A stretch of 64,000 nucleotides of DNA. Source: Andalucia godoyi (lineage: Eukaryota; Discoba; Jakobea; Jakobida; Andaluciidae). A model generated the notes under the pieces. The model ran no database searches. It was not told the origin of the DNA and worked only from the letters and a program-made list of their open reading frames with translations. The stretch spans positions 69,780 through 133,779 of the forward strand of contig VRVR01000016.1 in NCBI GenBank assembly GCA_009859145.1. Reading direction: 5' to 3'. The position numbers were made by a program, and so were the translations under genes. Positions 17,088 to 26,746 of the stretch are shown here, one piece after another (positions within the stretch are counted from its first letter, which is position 1; every line of letters begins with the position of its first letter).

Positions 17088-19958
17088 TCATTGCGAGAAT
17101 GACTGCTCTGTGCGAAATTCCACTTCTTTGTGCAAGGAGTGCATCAGGGACGATGGCTGCAATGTGTTTTGCATCCATGGATGCTGCAACAGTTCCGTGG
17201 CTGACGGCCGCTGGCTCCACTCCCGAGCCAGGCATCGTTGGATAAAATCAAGTCCGTCTGGTGAAACGAATTTTGCCATGTCCGCTGGGATTGGGCTGAT
17301 CGAGGGATCCGCAATCGCGAAGAAGACCCGGAATCCTTGTTCATCCGCATATGTCTTGTATCCCGTAAGAAGCTCAATGCTGGTGCATGCCAGCGACCAA
17401 ATGTCGCATGCGTACGAATACGGTTCTGCATTCACGACTTCCGGTGCCACATAATGAGGCGTGCCAACAACAGACCGTTGCATTGTTTGCAGTCCAAGCA
17501 CCTGGGAACTCGCTCCGAAGTCAGATATCTTCACCACTCCCGACGATGTCAATAAAAGATTCGCTGGTTTGATGTCTCGATGAATAAGGTGTTTTTCATG
17601 GAGATACTGCAGACCGACCACTGTTTGCCGGATGCACGACCGGACAACGTTCTCGGAGAGGCGGCCAATCAGTGACAAATCCAAAACGCTGCTCAGGGAT
17701 CCAAGGTCTGCCAACTCCATCACAACCACAAAATCCTTCTCTACCTCGTCGTAATAGCACAGGCGATAAGAAATCACATTTGGGTGATGGAGATTCTGGA
17801 AGATGAACGATTCGAGCTCCATCAATTTTTTTGTCTTATCATTCACATCTGCACAAGGAATAAGCTTGATGGCTACCGGCATTTCATGATTCGAATCAGC
17901 TCCATAGAGAATGCGGCCACGATACACGCGAGATGTGGCACCTTGACCAATCAATGCATCAAAGACAAGCTCCTCGGATCCCGAGAGTGCGATCGAAGAC
18001 GATCCGGAACTTTTCCGGATTACAGAATCGGATGGTGAGATTGGGCCTTCCAAAGAGCTGACAGGAACCGTGAATGGTGCAGCATTGTGATTGGCAGTAG
18101 AGTCATAAATGGCCGGCGATTCCGACGGAGGAACGTCATCCAGTCCGTCGTCCTCTCGATTCATGTGAAATACTTCAACACTGTCCTTGAGCTGCCGCAT
18201 CAACAATTGAAGTTGCTCTTTTTGTTGTGATCCACGGCGACTCAGCACTGCACTTTCAGGACGCGAGCTCATCGCAGACTGCGGTCTCGACTTCATGCGA
18301 TCCAGCAACAGCGGTGCAACCACTGAACCACGAAGCGACATTGGCTCCTCCGAGTGCATGTGCGTTTCCAGATTCGTCGGAGATTCCACGTACCGAGTTG
18401 GGACGGTTCGGCGGTTGGCAGGCATCACGCCAAGACCGTCCGATCTGCTGGACTCGTCGCTTGCTCCAGAAGTGTCCATGGGTTTATCGACGTCCGCTTG
18501 CAGCTCCTTGCCGTCATCGTCGTAAATCAGAGCACCATCCACTGTCGTTCCCGTGTTCACCACGTCGTCGTCGTCGTCGATGGCGACGGCGATGGCGCTG
18601 TTATTGCCATCTCCGAACGCATCTTGGATTTCCTCGTCCAGGGAATCAATGATGGAAATGGCATCGCTTTTCTGGAAGGACGGGCGTGGTAGCTGCTTCG
18701 CAGTCAGCTTTTGACGCATCACGATCCTCGGAGTGCTGTACGGCGAAGTATCTGGGCAATAACGGGCCTTCGACCCTGGAGTACCGCCACTTAAGGGTGC
18801 CAGCGAGACGGAAGAGGTTGTGGACAGGTGAACCTGCACATTCTGTACATTGAAATCGACATCAGCAACCTCCGGAGTCGTGATGTCAATCGGAGCGACT
18901 GTCGGGCGCGGATGCACAAAGGCCTTTGGAGGACTTGGGTAATTTCCGTTAGGAACATCGATATTCAGGTTCATTTCGGAGGAAGGGTCGTTGCTGCGGT
19001 GAATGGCGGCCTTTTCTGATTCCGTAGATGCTGCGGACGGACGATGCTGCCCCTTCACTCCCTGGAACTCAGTAATTTCTCGGATGGTGCGTCTCTTCCA
19101 ATGATTGAACTCGTCCCTCGCCTTCTCCTCGTCAAAGGAATTGGAATCGCCGGCGACTGCCAGTGACTCGACCTGTTCTTTCAGCTGCGAATAGTAATTC
19201 TCGAAATTCATATTCTCCACGATTTCGACACTCCACGACGCAATCTCTTTTTCTCTCCGACCCCTGCGAGCTTCCATGGCTCGATACTCGGCATCAAACT
19301 TCCGATCATCCTTCTCGCCAACAGCCTCCCTGACGGCCTTGTACCTGGTCCAATCCTTCACCGCTGCAGCAAGCAAATTGATGTAGATGTTCAGCTGATC
19401 AATGCGGGCATAGATGGAGTCAATTCTCCTGCGGCGCTTTTCGGACGGACTTGCCTTGAGAATGGATTCCATTGCCAGAATCTGCTGGTCCATCTCCGAA
19501 AGCTCTCTGTACGCAGCATGCAGACACAGCTTCGGATCCGTAGACCTTTCATACACAATCTTGTTTCCCTGGGCGTCCAGTCCACGCGGATACAACTGTT
19601 CCAACTCGACGTACTCGCCCGAGTCCATCCGTTCTTTCGCAACCGCCAAGCTCTTGAATGACGTCTGGAACTCTCTTACATCCTCCTCCTCTGTTTTTTT
19701 GGGGGATGCGATCATGGAGTTCAGCAGCCGAAACGAAAACGGGCCATCTTCATCACTGTCATAATCACTGTTTTCATGAATACGCTCCTCAGGAATAGCC
19801 ACAACTTCCTCCACACCAGCTTGGGCAGCAACATGAACCGGAGACACACTTTGCTCCTGTCTCGCAAACTCCAGGGTCCGGATCGATGACGAAGCATGTG
19901 CTCGCTCTTTCGCACTCGGGGACCTCAGCGAACCCGATCCGCTCGACTTTTTAATCAT
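17088..19958 (-). CDS. STE11-type MAP kinase kinase kinase
   Basis: 956 aa. The kinase domain occupies about 665-925, with GQGATSRVYRG (Gly loop), VAIKLI (ATP Lys), HRDIKPANLLL (near 790), KISDFGASSQV, and GTPHYVAPEVV as activation segment and APE motif; all catalytic residues are intact. The GTPHYVAPE and GLQYLHEKHLIHRDIK pattern is that of MAP3K/STE11 kinases. The N-terminal 660 residues hold a helical segment (about 150-290, with SEMDQQILAMESIL and an RR-rich coil) and a long Ser/Pro/Asp-rich, probably phosphorylated linker. It is likely a stress or morphogenesis MAPK-cascade kinase; its partner MAP2K is not in the window. Confidence 0.92.
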   Translation of the reverse strand: MIKKSSGSGSLRSPSAKERAHASSSIRTLEFARQEQSVSPVHVAAQAGVEEVVAIPEERIHENSDYDSDEDGPFSFRLLNSMIASPKKTEEEDVREFQTSFKSLAVAKERMDSGEYVELEQLYPRGLDAQGNKIVYERSTDPKLCLHAAYRELSEMDQQILAMESILKASPSEKRRRRIDSIYARIDQLNIYINLLAAAVKDWTRYKAVREAVGEKDDRKFDAEYRAMEARRGRREKEIASWSVEIVENMNFENYYSQLKEQVESLAVAGDSNSFDEEKARDEFNHWKRRTIREITEFQGVKGQHRPSAASTESEKAAIHRSNDPSSEMNLNIDVPNGNYPSPPKAFVHPRPTVAPIDITTPEVADVDFNVQNVQVHLSTTSSVSLAPLSGGTPGSKARYCPDTSPYSTPRIVMRQKLTAKQLPRPSFQKSDAISIIDSLDEEIQDAFGDGNNSAIAVAIDDDDDVVNTGTTVDGALIYDDDGKELQADVDKPMDTSGASDESSRSDGLGVMPANRRTVPTRYVESPTNLETHMHSEEPMSLRGSVVAPLLLDRMKSRPQSAMSSRPESAVLSRRGSQQKEQLQLLMRQLKDSVEVFHMNREDDGLDDVPPSESPAIYDSTANHNAAPFTVPVSSLEGPISPSDSVIRKSSGSSSIALSGSEELVFDALIGQGATSRVYRGRILYGADSNHEMPVAIKLIPCADVNDKTKKLMELESFIFQNLHHPNVISYRLCYYDEVEKDFVVVMELADLGSLSSVLDLSLIGRLSENVVRSCIRQTVVGLQYLHEKHLIHRDIKPANLLLTSSGVVKISDFGASSQVLGLQTMQRSVVGTPHYVAPEVVNAEPYSYACDIWSLACTSIELLTGYKTYADEQGFRVFFAIADPSISPIPADMAKFVSPDGLDFIQRCLAREWSQRPSATELLQHPWMQNTLQPSSLMHSLHKEVEFRTEQSFSQ

Positions 19959-20344
19959 CTGTCTGACTCTTCTGTTTTTTGCTGGTTTGCTTGTTTCCCC
20001 AGTGCTTTTTTCCTGCAGATTTTAGCTAGCAACTCCCGTTCCTCATTGACTGTCTGCCAAACGTCGTCGAACAATGTTGAAATAAATATACGGACTACAA
20101 CAACCAAGACGACAAGGATGATGACAATTGGAGATTGGAGATTGTGGAACGTAGATTGTGCAGTGTGAAATGTGGAGTGTGGAGTGTGAAATGTGGAGTG
20201 TGGAGTGCAGATTGGTGATGAGCAGCAAGCTTATCGTGGGCAAACTGCACAGTTCTGATGTTTGATAATAGGATTCCCAATCATACCCGAAAGAGGATAT
20301 TGGCGACTCCTTGTCAAATGCATGTCTACGACTGCTTGGGAATT
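19959..20344. other. Intergenic; short minisatellite
   Basis: Upstream flank of the MAP3K. It contains a 21-bp unit (AGTGTGAAATGTGGAGTGTGG) repeated twice at 20162-20203 and a GGAGATT duplication just before it. No gene is supported. Confidence 0.6.
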
Positions 20345-20938
20345 GCACGGATGACAGCTTTTTGTGTATGAAAACATCAAACAGCAGCATACAGGAAGTT
20401 TGCTTGCACCTAACCGTACGGAGACTCGATTTTCTTTACCGTCGTCAAAGTCTAGCATTTTTCTCCACTTTTCTCTCTTTCTTTCATTTTCTGCTTGTGT
20501 TATTTTAATAATCGAACCTTCAAGCAGCACCTTTCATCAAAGACAAAACATCCCATGGCTCCGAAGAGGGGTCTTCCCAACAAACTCAAACCGGCCATAC
20601 CCGAAGATGCCGAGAACCAAGAAACCCGCTGATCTCTCTCGTCGCAACTTGCTGAGCAAGCGGATGATCATCAAATCACGGAGATGTGAGCGATTTGCGT
20701 TCGGAATGCGTTTTTTTCAAGTCGGAGAAACAAGAAGGAGCAAAAGCAAAAGCGTCGTCAGGCGCGCGGCATCGTTCGCCGACCACATTCTGTCTCCTTC
20801 AACGGTTATTGTTGAATGTTGAATCGACTGGGAGAATATGTTGGCTGCGATGACCTTTGATGTAGAGTTGGGGCTCGCTCCAAATTGGATCTCTCTTCGG
20901 TGACAGCTTAGCCGATGATCAATCATGATTCATGTTTT
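20345..20938 (-). repeat. Dispersed repeat R2, copy 1 (inverted relative to copy 2)
   Basis: Read on the minus strand, this ~590-bp segment aligns by eye with plus-strand 33791-34246. Shared blocks include AAAACATGAATCAT followed by GATTGATCATCGGC-type sequence, ATCAAAG-GTCATCGC, TTTCTTGGTTCTCG, GGCCGGTTTGAGTTTG-type sequence, AGCCATG-GATGTTTT, GCTGCTTGAAGGTTCGAT and AAACTTCCTGTATG. Indels between copies are not multiples of three, so the repeat is non-coding or decayed. Copy 1 is about 135 bp longer. No terminal inverted repeats or obvious target duplications are seen. Confidence 0.8.
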
Positions 20939-21297
20939 GGCGAACGGATGGCGTTATCTGTCTGCGCACGCCGGCTGAGATTCAAGAAGCAGACATCTGG
21001 ATCGGATTCTGAACACGGCACGCACTGCGTGACACACCAAAACACGTCGGAAGAGTCATCAAAAAAAGAAAGGAAAAAATCATGAGAAACGGAAAGAGGT
21101 CTGTTTTTGTTTTAAATTAATTATCCAACATTAATATGTAGTAATAGCATCAACATCATAGCAAACACTTCAACGCACACACAGTGCTAGTTGTTACTGT
21201 ACGTCATATTCCGCATACAGTGTGTGCGTGCAGCTGCAGCAGCAGCAGCAGGAGTAGTGGTAGTAATAATAATAATAATGGTGGTGGAGGCATTTCG
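20939..21297. other. Intergenic, no supported gene
   Basis: About 360 bp with AT-rich stretches, a CAG run (21231-21250) and an ATA/GGT run. Nothing recognisable. Confidence 0.5.
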
Positions 21298-21726
21298 TCA
21301 TCTGAGCGAGTTGTCGGGCAGAGGAGAAAACTCGGTTGGACTAGGAATGACTTTCCACAGCGATGCGTCATCGAGGGAGACATCTATTCCAAGGTACAGC
21401 TTGTGCATGCGGTCCGGATCGTGAGACTTGAGATAGTCCTCGATCCAAAAGCTCAAATTCGGAATAGGTGCTACTTTTTGCCGAAATGCACTTGAAAAAG
21501 CATTCTGTTTAATCGCATATTCAACCACCGGTCTGTAGCACAGCAAGTACGCGCCACGATGTGAAAATCGGGCTCGTGCACATGCAAACGGGACTGCAAA
21601 TACCTGCCTTGTCTTCACATCACGAGCGAGGCCAAAACGGATCATCATGGAGGACGGATAGCATGTCCGCAACACTGCACACATTCGAACTGGTGCATGC
21701 ATCGGATGCCGAAGAACAGGCTGCAT
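21298..21726 (-). CDS. Hypothetical protein (142 aa), possibly the 3' exon of a longer gene
   Basis: From ATG 21726 the frame encodes a balanced, non-repetitive peptide (for example MMIRFGLARDVKTRQVF and NLSFWIEDYLKSHDPDRM). Upstream the frame enters a (GAAGGA)n run translating as poly-Arg, which I exclude. I do not recognise the family. About 340 bp further upstream on the same strand lies another short coding-like segment (21957-22277) with a credible intron before it, so the two could be exons of one gene. Confidence 0.45.
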   Translation of the reverse strand: MQPVLRHPMHAPVRMCAVLRTCYPSSMMIRFGLARDVKTRQVFAVPFACARARFSHRGAYLLCYRPVVEYAIKQNAFSSAFRQKVAPIPNLSFWIEDYLKSHDPDRMHKLYLGIDVSLDDASLWKVIPSPTEFSPLPDNSLR

Positions 21727-21739
21727 TCTCTTTTCCCCG

Positions 21740-21803
21740 GGTCTCCTTCTCCTTCTCCTTCTCCTTCTCCTTCTCCTTCTCCTTCTCCTTCTCCTTCTCC
21801 TTC
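21740..21803. repeat. (TTCTCC)n hexanucleotide microsatellite
   Basis: About ten units of CTTCTC on the plus strand (GAGAAG on the minus strand) just upstream of the hypothetical 142-aa ORF on minus. Confidence 0.9.
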
Positions 21804-21956
21804 TTTCTGCACCCTTTACAAAGCCTCTCTCGAGCCTTATTGCGGCGCAGCCAAACAAAACAAGAAATAAATAAATAGAAATTGGATTCCACTACGGTGA
21901 GGTAACCGACTGACTCGAGTCACTCACATGAGCTTCAGGCACATCGTGTCTCCGTG

Positions 21957-22369
21957 CTATTTGTTTGTTTGCGTGTGTTCTCGGGTTTGTTTTCTTCTTG
22001 TTTGGCTGCGTTTTCTTGTGTGGTGCATTTTCTCGCCAGAGGGGCCCGTGGTTACAAACCGCCACGTGAAGTCGATCGAGGAGGGATCATCAGCGGCAAT
22101 CGATGCTTCCAGACGAGGAGCGATCCACGGCTCCGATGGCGCTTGTCCGGGTTTCGTGAGGAATGCTTGCACACTGGAAGTGAAGTGTGTACTAGGGAAA
22201 GCACTTCCACTTCCAAAATCGGCACCATACTGTCTTCTGGGGCTTGCAGCTTGTTCCCCATAGAATCCTTTGTGATGCTGTGAGGAAAAAACCAGACGGG
22301 TAGTAGGTAGAACATATGCAAAAGCCGAAGGAGAAAGTGGCCGATAAGCAGTGGACCTCCACACTCACC
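21957..22369 (-). other. Probable spliced gene segment, structure unresolved
   Basis: On the minus strand a strong donor (GTG|GTGAGT, exon end at 22369) and a strong acceptor (TTTTTTCCTCACAG, exon start at 22277) define a 91-nt intron, 22278-22368. The downstream exon has an ATG (near 22260) starting MGNKLQAPEDS, an N-myristoylation-like start. A different frame (SSVQAFLTKPGQAPSEPW, then SSIDFTWRFV) looks more protein-like further on, so another intron or shift may exist. The segment is divergent from the homeodomain gene. I cannot give a firm product. Confidence 0.3.
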
Positions 22370-22527
22370 ACAAAGACTCTCTTGCGCTCGTTTTTTCTTC
22401 TTGTTTTCTCCCCTCTTCTTCTTAAGTTTCTGTTGCTACATTTGTATTACTCACAATCTGAGAGAGAAAGGAGCTCGCCGTTTCGTTTTGTGTGTGTGTG
22501 TGTGTGTGTGTTTTGAACTTTTTCGCC

Positions 22528-25479
22528 ATGACTTCTGTGAATGCCGATTCCCCGTTTGTGGATTCGCTGGCATCGCCTTGCTCCGGCACGAGGTTCGATG
22601 ACGATCTGTTTGGAGGTGATCCAAACGATCTGTCAGAGAAGGAGAAGAGGTATCGGCTGCCGGCGGATGCGGTTGCAACGTTCGAGACGATGTTCTGGTC
22701 TGGAACCAAGCATGTGAATCGGAAACTTGCAGAAGAGCTGAATGAGCGGTACCAGCTGGGAGGCTCCCAGAAAGTGCTGAACTGGTTCGCCAACAAGAGG
22801 TCGCGCAGCAAAAAGCGGGACTCGGTAGACATGGGAAGCTCAGCACAGCTGCTGCCTGCGATTGTTGCAGGAAAAGCTAGCGAGAACGGAGGATCTGCGA
22901 CGAGCAGAAAGCCGCCTATACAGCCTGCTCTTCCGCTTCGAATGGGTCCCAAGGACTCGCTGAAGCAGCTGCACACACGAACACAGTCGATGTCTAGTTT
23001 GCCGTTCGGCAAAGATCGCGCAGCCGTCAAGGCATCGGAGCTCTTTTGGAATCATGATGCATATCCCATGGTTCCTGAAGTGGACAAGCTGCCGACCACG
23101 ACGGCAATGGGCTCGGCAAGTCCTCAGCAATTGCATTCATCCCCGGAAAACAGCGCGTCGGACCACTATGACTCTCCAGACTTCTCAAGCGACGTACACA
23201 CAAGCTCTCCAATTCGTGCTGGCATGGACTTGCCTTTCATGTACGGCGACAGTCCGGACTTTGACATTCCATCACATGGCCTTGATGAACCTGCAGTTGT
23301 GCCGATTGATTCCTTGGGTGATTGCGGCGACGATGAATTCAACAGCGATACAGCGGCTCCTCCGCCAAAGCGGCGGATGTCCACGGTTGATCTTTCTGGA
23401 CTGTCTCTGAATCCAAGCGCAACGCAACGGGGTGGTGAATCGCGCGACACGAGTTCAGTCAGCCATCGGCAGCTTCCTGACAAGAAACTCTCGTTCCTAA
23501 AGAAACGTGCACAGCACATGTCGCTGGACTTTCGAAGTCTTGATGAAAACTTCCGCTGCCTGGATGACATCGACTTGGACAATGCGTTTCAACAGTCCAT
23601 GCGACAGCACGCTGCCGTCGCGCCGTTTCCTGGCGTTGATACGGATTCGTTGATTACGGACTCGGTGATGAGCTGCTCTTACGCTGAGAAAAGAGAGCGA
23701 CTATTGGATTCCTCGCAGCTGCAGCAGGATTTCAACGATGTTGTGGCAGTCCTTTCCCGCAGCCTTTTCAAGAACGACGGAGAGGTCATCCGATCCATCG
23801 TGTTGTTTCTTGTCGAGAAAGTCTATCCGCGACTCCAGGTCATCTTGGATCTCACTATGAAGGAAAATGTGAACGATGCAGCCTTGCTGTCGCGCTGTCA
23901 TCAGATCCTGTGTGCAGTCGGAGAATCATTCCGGTTGTTGCGGGCAGAGACGTCCTTTGAGAAGGAACCGAGTCATCATGTTGCACAGAGAAAACAGCTT
24001 CCCGAAATCGCACCTGAATTTTCGATCACACATCATCGCTTTGAAAGCAGTGAAAAGAACTTTTTTGATCAGATTGTGAAACACCACGTTTCTGGCATCC
24101 TGTTTTCTCCCCTCGGGACTGGAATCGTGATTCGAAACGATGTGAACGCTGGTCTCATGTGCGTTTGGAGGCATTTGCTTATCAGCATTGCTCGGCACAA
24201 ACTGTCTCCTCGAGACCAAGTGGAATTTGAGAAAATGATTCGCCAAGCGGCCAGACACGACATGGATGGGACGATGCTCTGCCGTCTCGAGCCTTCGGAA
24301 GATTCCAGAAATGCAATGTTTTTGCCGTATCTGAGTCAGCTATACTGCAGCCAGCTGGTTAATGCCTTCCAATCTGACGCGACCGAGGAAATGTTTTCAA
24401 GAGTGCTGAAACACAATCCGGACGAGTCGACCAAACGTCAAATGTTCCAACATTTGCTGTCCCAAAAGAACTTTCGTTTGCTCACCAAAGTGGCGGATAT
24501 TCCATACGCTGTCGCTCTTGTGAACACCCAGCTTAACGATGCTGAGAACATGGAACATTCGGATTGTGCATACAATGTTGCCTCCAGAATTGTGCACCGC
24601 GTGAAGAAGGTGTGCCGCAATTCCCAGCAAGCATCCGCAGGCGCAATGGCAAATGGAAATGCATTCAAAAACGATCCGAAACAGAATCCTTTTGTCGATC
24701 ATGGTGATGAGCAGGATGACATGAATACTCGTGTTGCCGAGTCCCCGGAACCGGACAGTGTGAAGGGAATTGATCCCGAATTATATGTGCATTTGACATG
24801 GGCTTACCACCAGGCCGAGTCTCGTCTACCAAGGATTTTTGACGCCTTTGTTCGCATGTTGACTGATGAGCTCAATGAACATTCCCAGGTTAAGGCGTCT
24901 CTTTGTTCGCAGGGAGGCTCTATGGATTGTTCTGCGCTGCACCTCTGGAAGGCCGAATACACGAGACAGATGTTGTCGGCCAAGACTCCGCGGCAGATGG
25001 CGAGGAAGCATTGGGACTGGGTGTCCAATATCGGTGGTTCGCCACAAGAGACTGTGGCATCCCTGAGTGCGTTTGCAGGCTCTCCGGCGACGTCCAAACG
25101 CCAATTCAAGAAGGGAGAATTCAAAGGAGAATGTTTTGTTGACTGGATATTTCTGCTTCCAGACCAAGAACAACGAATGGTCTTGCAGTCGCTGAAATCT
25201 CGGATTCCGCCGCACTGCTCGTGGCTCTGTGATCCTCAGATCCTCCATGGTCTGCCGAATGTGTGGCAAATTGACGAGGACATCACGGATCGCTGGGGCT
25301 ATCTGCGAGACATTGCTCTCGTGCTGCGCCAGATCTTGTCCGATCGCGCAAAGCTGGAACCCTCGGTTTTGCGGAGTTACAAGCATGACAAGTTCGGTAC
25401 CATGGATGCCCCCTTGGTTCCTTCGTTGCAGCTCGGATCTTGGAACGAGTCTTCTCTTCTTTTCAAAGACCTTCAATGA
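22528..25479 (+). CDS. Homeodomain protein with long C-terminal region of unknown function
   Basis: 983 aa from ATG 22528, which has a GCC context; the frame upstream translates a TG repeat. Residues about 38-97 are a homeodomain: RYRLPADAVATFETMFW for helix 1, LAEELNERYQL for helix 2, and VLNWFANKRSRSKKR for the recognition helix, keeping W48, F49, N51 and R53 in homeodomain numbering. The spacing is that of a typical 60-residue domain, not an obvious TALE insertion. Residues 100-400 are Ser/Asp-rich and probably disordered. The 400-980 part is helical and contains KKGEFKGECFVDWIFLLPDQEQ; I do not recognise it. Likely a DNA-binding regulator. Confidence 0.75.
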   Translation: MTSVNADSPFVDSLASPCSGTRFDDDLFGGDPNDLSEKEKRYRLPADAVATFETMFWSGTKHVNRKLAEELNERYQLGGSQKVLNWFANKRSRSKKRDSVDMGSSAQLLPAIVAGKASENGGSATSRKPPIQPALPLRMGPKDSLKQLHTRTQSMSSLPFGKDRAAVKASELFWNHDAYPMVPEVDKLPTTTAMGSASPQQLHSSPENSASDHYDSPDFSSDVHTSSPIRAGMDLPFMYGDSPDFDIPSHGLDEPAVVPIDSLGDCGDDEFNSDTAAPPPKRRMSTVDLSGLSLNPSATQRGGESRDTSSVSHRQLPDKKLSFLKKRAQHMSLDFRSLDENFRCLDDIDLDNAFQQSMRQHAAVAPFPGVDTDSLITDSVMSCSYAEKRERLLDSSQLQQDFNDVVAVLSRSLFKNDGEVIRSIVLFLVEKVYPRLQVILDLTMKENVNDAALLSRCHQILCAVGESFRLLRAETSFEKEPSHHVAQRKQLPEIAPEFSITHHRFESSEKNFFDQIVKHHVSGILFSPLGTGIVIRNDVNAGLMCVWRHLLISIARHKLSPRDQVEFEKMIRQAARHDMDGTMLCRLEPSEDSRNAMFLPYLSQLYCSQLVNAFQSDATEEMFSRVLKHNPDESTKRQMFQHLLSQKNFRLLTKVADIPYAVALVNTQLNDAENMEHSDCAYNVASRIVHRVKKVCRNSQQASAGAMANGNAFKNDPKQNPFVDHGDEQDDMNTRVAESPEPDSVKGIDPELYVHLTWAYHQAESRLPRIFDAFVRMLTDELNEHSQVKASLCSQGGSMDCSALHLWKAEYTRQMLSAKTPRQMARKHWDWVSNIGGSPQETVASLSAFAGSPATSKRQFKKGEFKGECFVDWIFLLPDQEQRMVLQSLKSRIPPHCSWLCDPQILHGLPNVWQIDEDITDRWGYLRDIALVLRQILSDRAKLEPSVLRSYKHDKFGTMDAPLVPSLQLGSWNESSLLFKDLQ

Positions 25480-25628
25480 CGTGAAAACAAAATCAATATG
25501 AAAGAATGTATGCTTTATCAGTGTTGTCTTTGGACCTTTTTTTCTGTGTGTTCGCAAGAAAGAAGAACTAGCTATTAAATCCTTCTTGATTTCTCTGATA
25601 TCTGTGTTCTCTCTTTCTTTTACCATTT

Positions 25629-26594
25629 CTATTCGCGTTTCTTGTGGTTTGCGTGGGTGGCGTCGGTACTGGCCGACTTGCCCGACTTGCCCGACTTTCC
25701 CGACCTTGAGGGATCTTTCAGTACCCCAAATTGCATCAAGACGCTCTTGAAGAACAGACCGCACCAGTAAAAGTTGACGCCAGCATGAATCACCATAGCA
25801 ATGGACAAAATCCATCCGAGTTGCGAAGGGAACACGGTGAGCGCGCTCCACGTTCTCCAGACGACAAACGCATTCCACACGAACCGCGAGCCCTGGAACG
25901 CCACGATCAGCAGCAGCGCATTCACCATCGCAAACACCCCCTTGTATCGGAGCTTGATGAAGAGCCACGAAAAATGCAGAAACGGAGTCGACACTTCGTT
26001 TGTCATGAACGCCGCCATCACCCAGTGACCGATTCTTCCCCACAGACCAAGTCCAAAGCACACAAAGATGTTGACATGGTGCAGCAGCAACGTCGGCCAG
26101 CCCAGCAGTCCATACGTCTGGTACGAAGTGATGAAGTCATAGAACATGTATCCGGCCGTAATCGACAGCGCCATAGTGCATCTTCCTTCCGAGCACGCAC
26201 ACACAACCTCTCCAACGCCTGGGTTCATTATAAAATCTCGGAGAGTCAAGAACTGATTGCCGAGGCTGTCCCATCCTACCCTGGTGCCAGAAATCAGCGC
26301 GATGCACGTAAACGCGCCAACAGTTCCAACGATGGAATGAATCAGCGACACAAACTTCACTCCAGCCGTCCGCACATCCTGTGGCGAAAGCTTCCTTGTG
26401 ACAAACGCAGGAAAGATCTTCGGACCAAACACCTCAACCGCATAGTGAAGCACAAACCAAAACACACACGACGAAACCGATATCAACAACGAACCCCATG
26501 CATACTCTGCAAACGTGGACGATCCGTGAGCACACGAATGAAACGGCAAGCTACGCCACTTTTCCTGGAAATCGCCTCCAAATACACTCGTCAT
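25629..26594 (-). CDS. TLC-domain multipass membrane protein (TMEM56/TLCD4-like)
   Basis: 321 aa from ATG 26594. About six or seven hydrophobic segments are visible. TLC (TRAM/LAG1/CLN8) features are GYMFYDFI, LLGWPTLLLHHVNIFVC and TNEVSTPFLHFSWLF, with the family's paired His and the NE-S-P-L pattern. Such proteins act in ER or plasma-membrane lipid homeostasis; the ceramide-synthase LAG1 motif is absent, so it is not predicted to be a ceramide synthase. The C-terminus has a GKSGKSGKS repeat. The frame could extend to ATG 26771, but that part lies inside a mobile-element copy and is rejected. Confidence 0.82.
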   Translation of the reverse strand: MTSVFGGDFQEKWRSLPFHSCAHGSSTFAEYAWGSLLISVSSCVFWFVLHYAVEVFGPKIFPAFVTRKLSPQDVRTAGVKFVSLIHSIVGTVGAFTCIALISGTRVGWDSLGNQFLTLRDFIMNPGVGEVVCACSEGRCTMALSITAGYMFYDFITSYQTYGLLGWPTLLLHHVNIFVCFGLGLWGRIGHWVMAAFMTNEVSTPFLHFSWLFIKLRYKGVFAMVNALLLIVAFQGSRFVWNAFVVWRTWSALTVFPSQLGWILSIAMVIHAGVNFYWCGLFFKSVLMQFGVLKDPSRSGKSGKSGKSASTDATHANHKKRE

Positions 26595-26746
26595 TTCCCC
26601 GCTTTCCCCCTCCTTCTCTCTGTTCAAAGCAGCCGCCACAAGACAAGCCGCAGATTCACTAATTACTTTAATCAGAATCGCCAAAGACGCCGTGGCACCG
26701 GGGACAGACGGGAGCAAATAGACAAAGTCAATCACATCAAATGCCG

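Noticed and set aside
16651..17235. 195-codon minus-strand ORF spanning the TPGS1-like and MAP3K 3' ends
   Set aside because: It overlaps two better-supported genes antisense or out of frame and has no recognisable domain; hydrophobic stretches are a by-product of CGA/GAG codons read in reverse.
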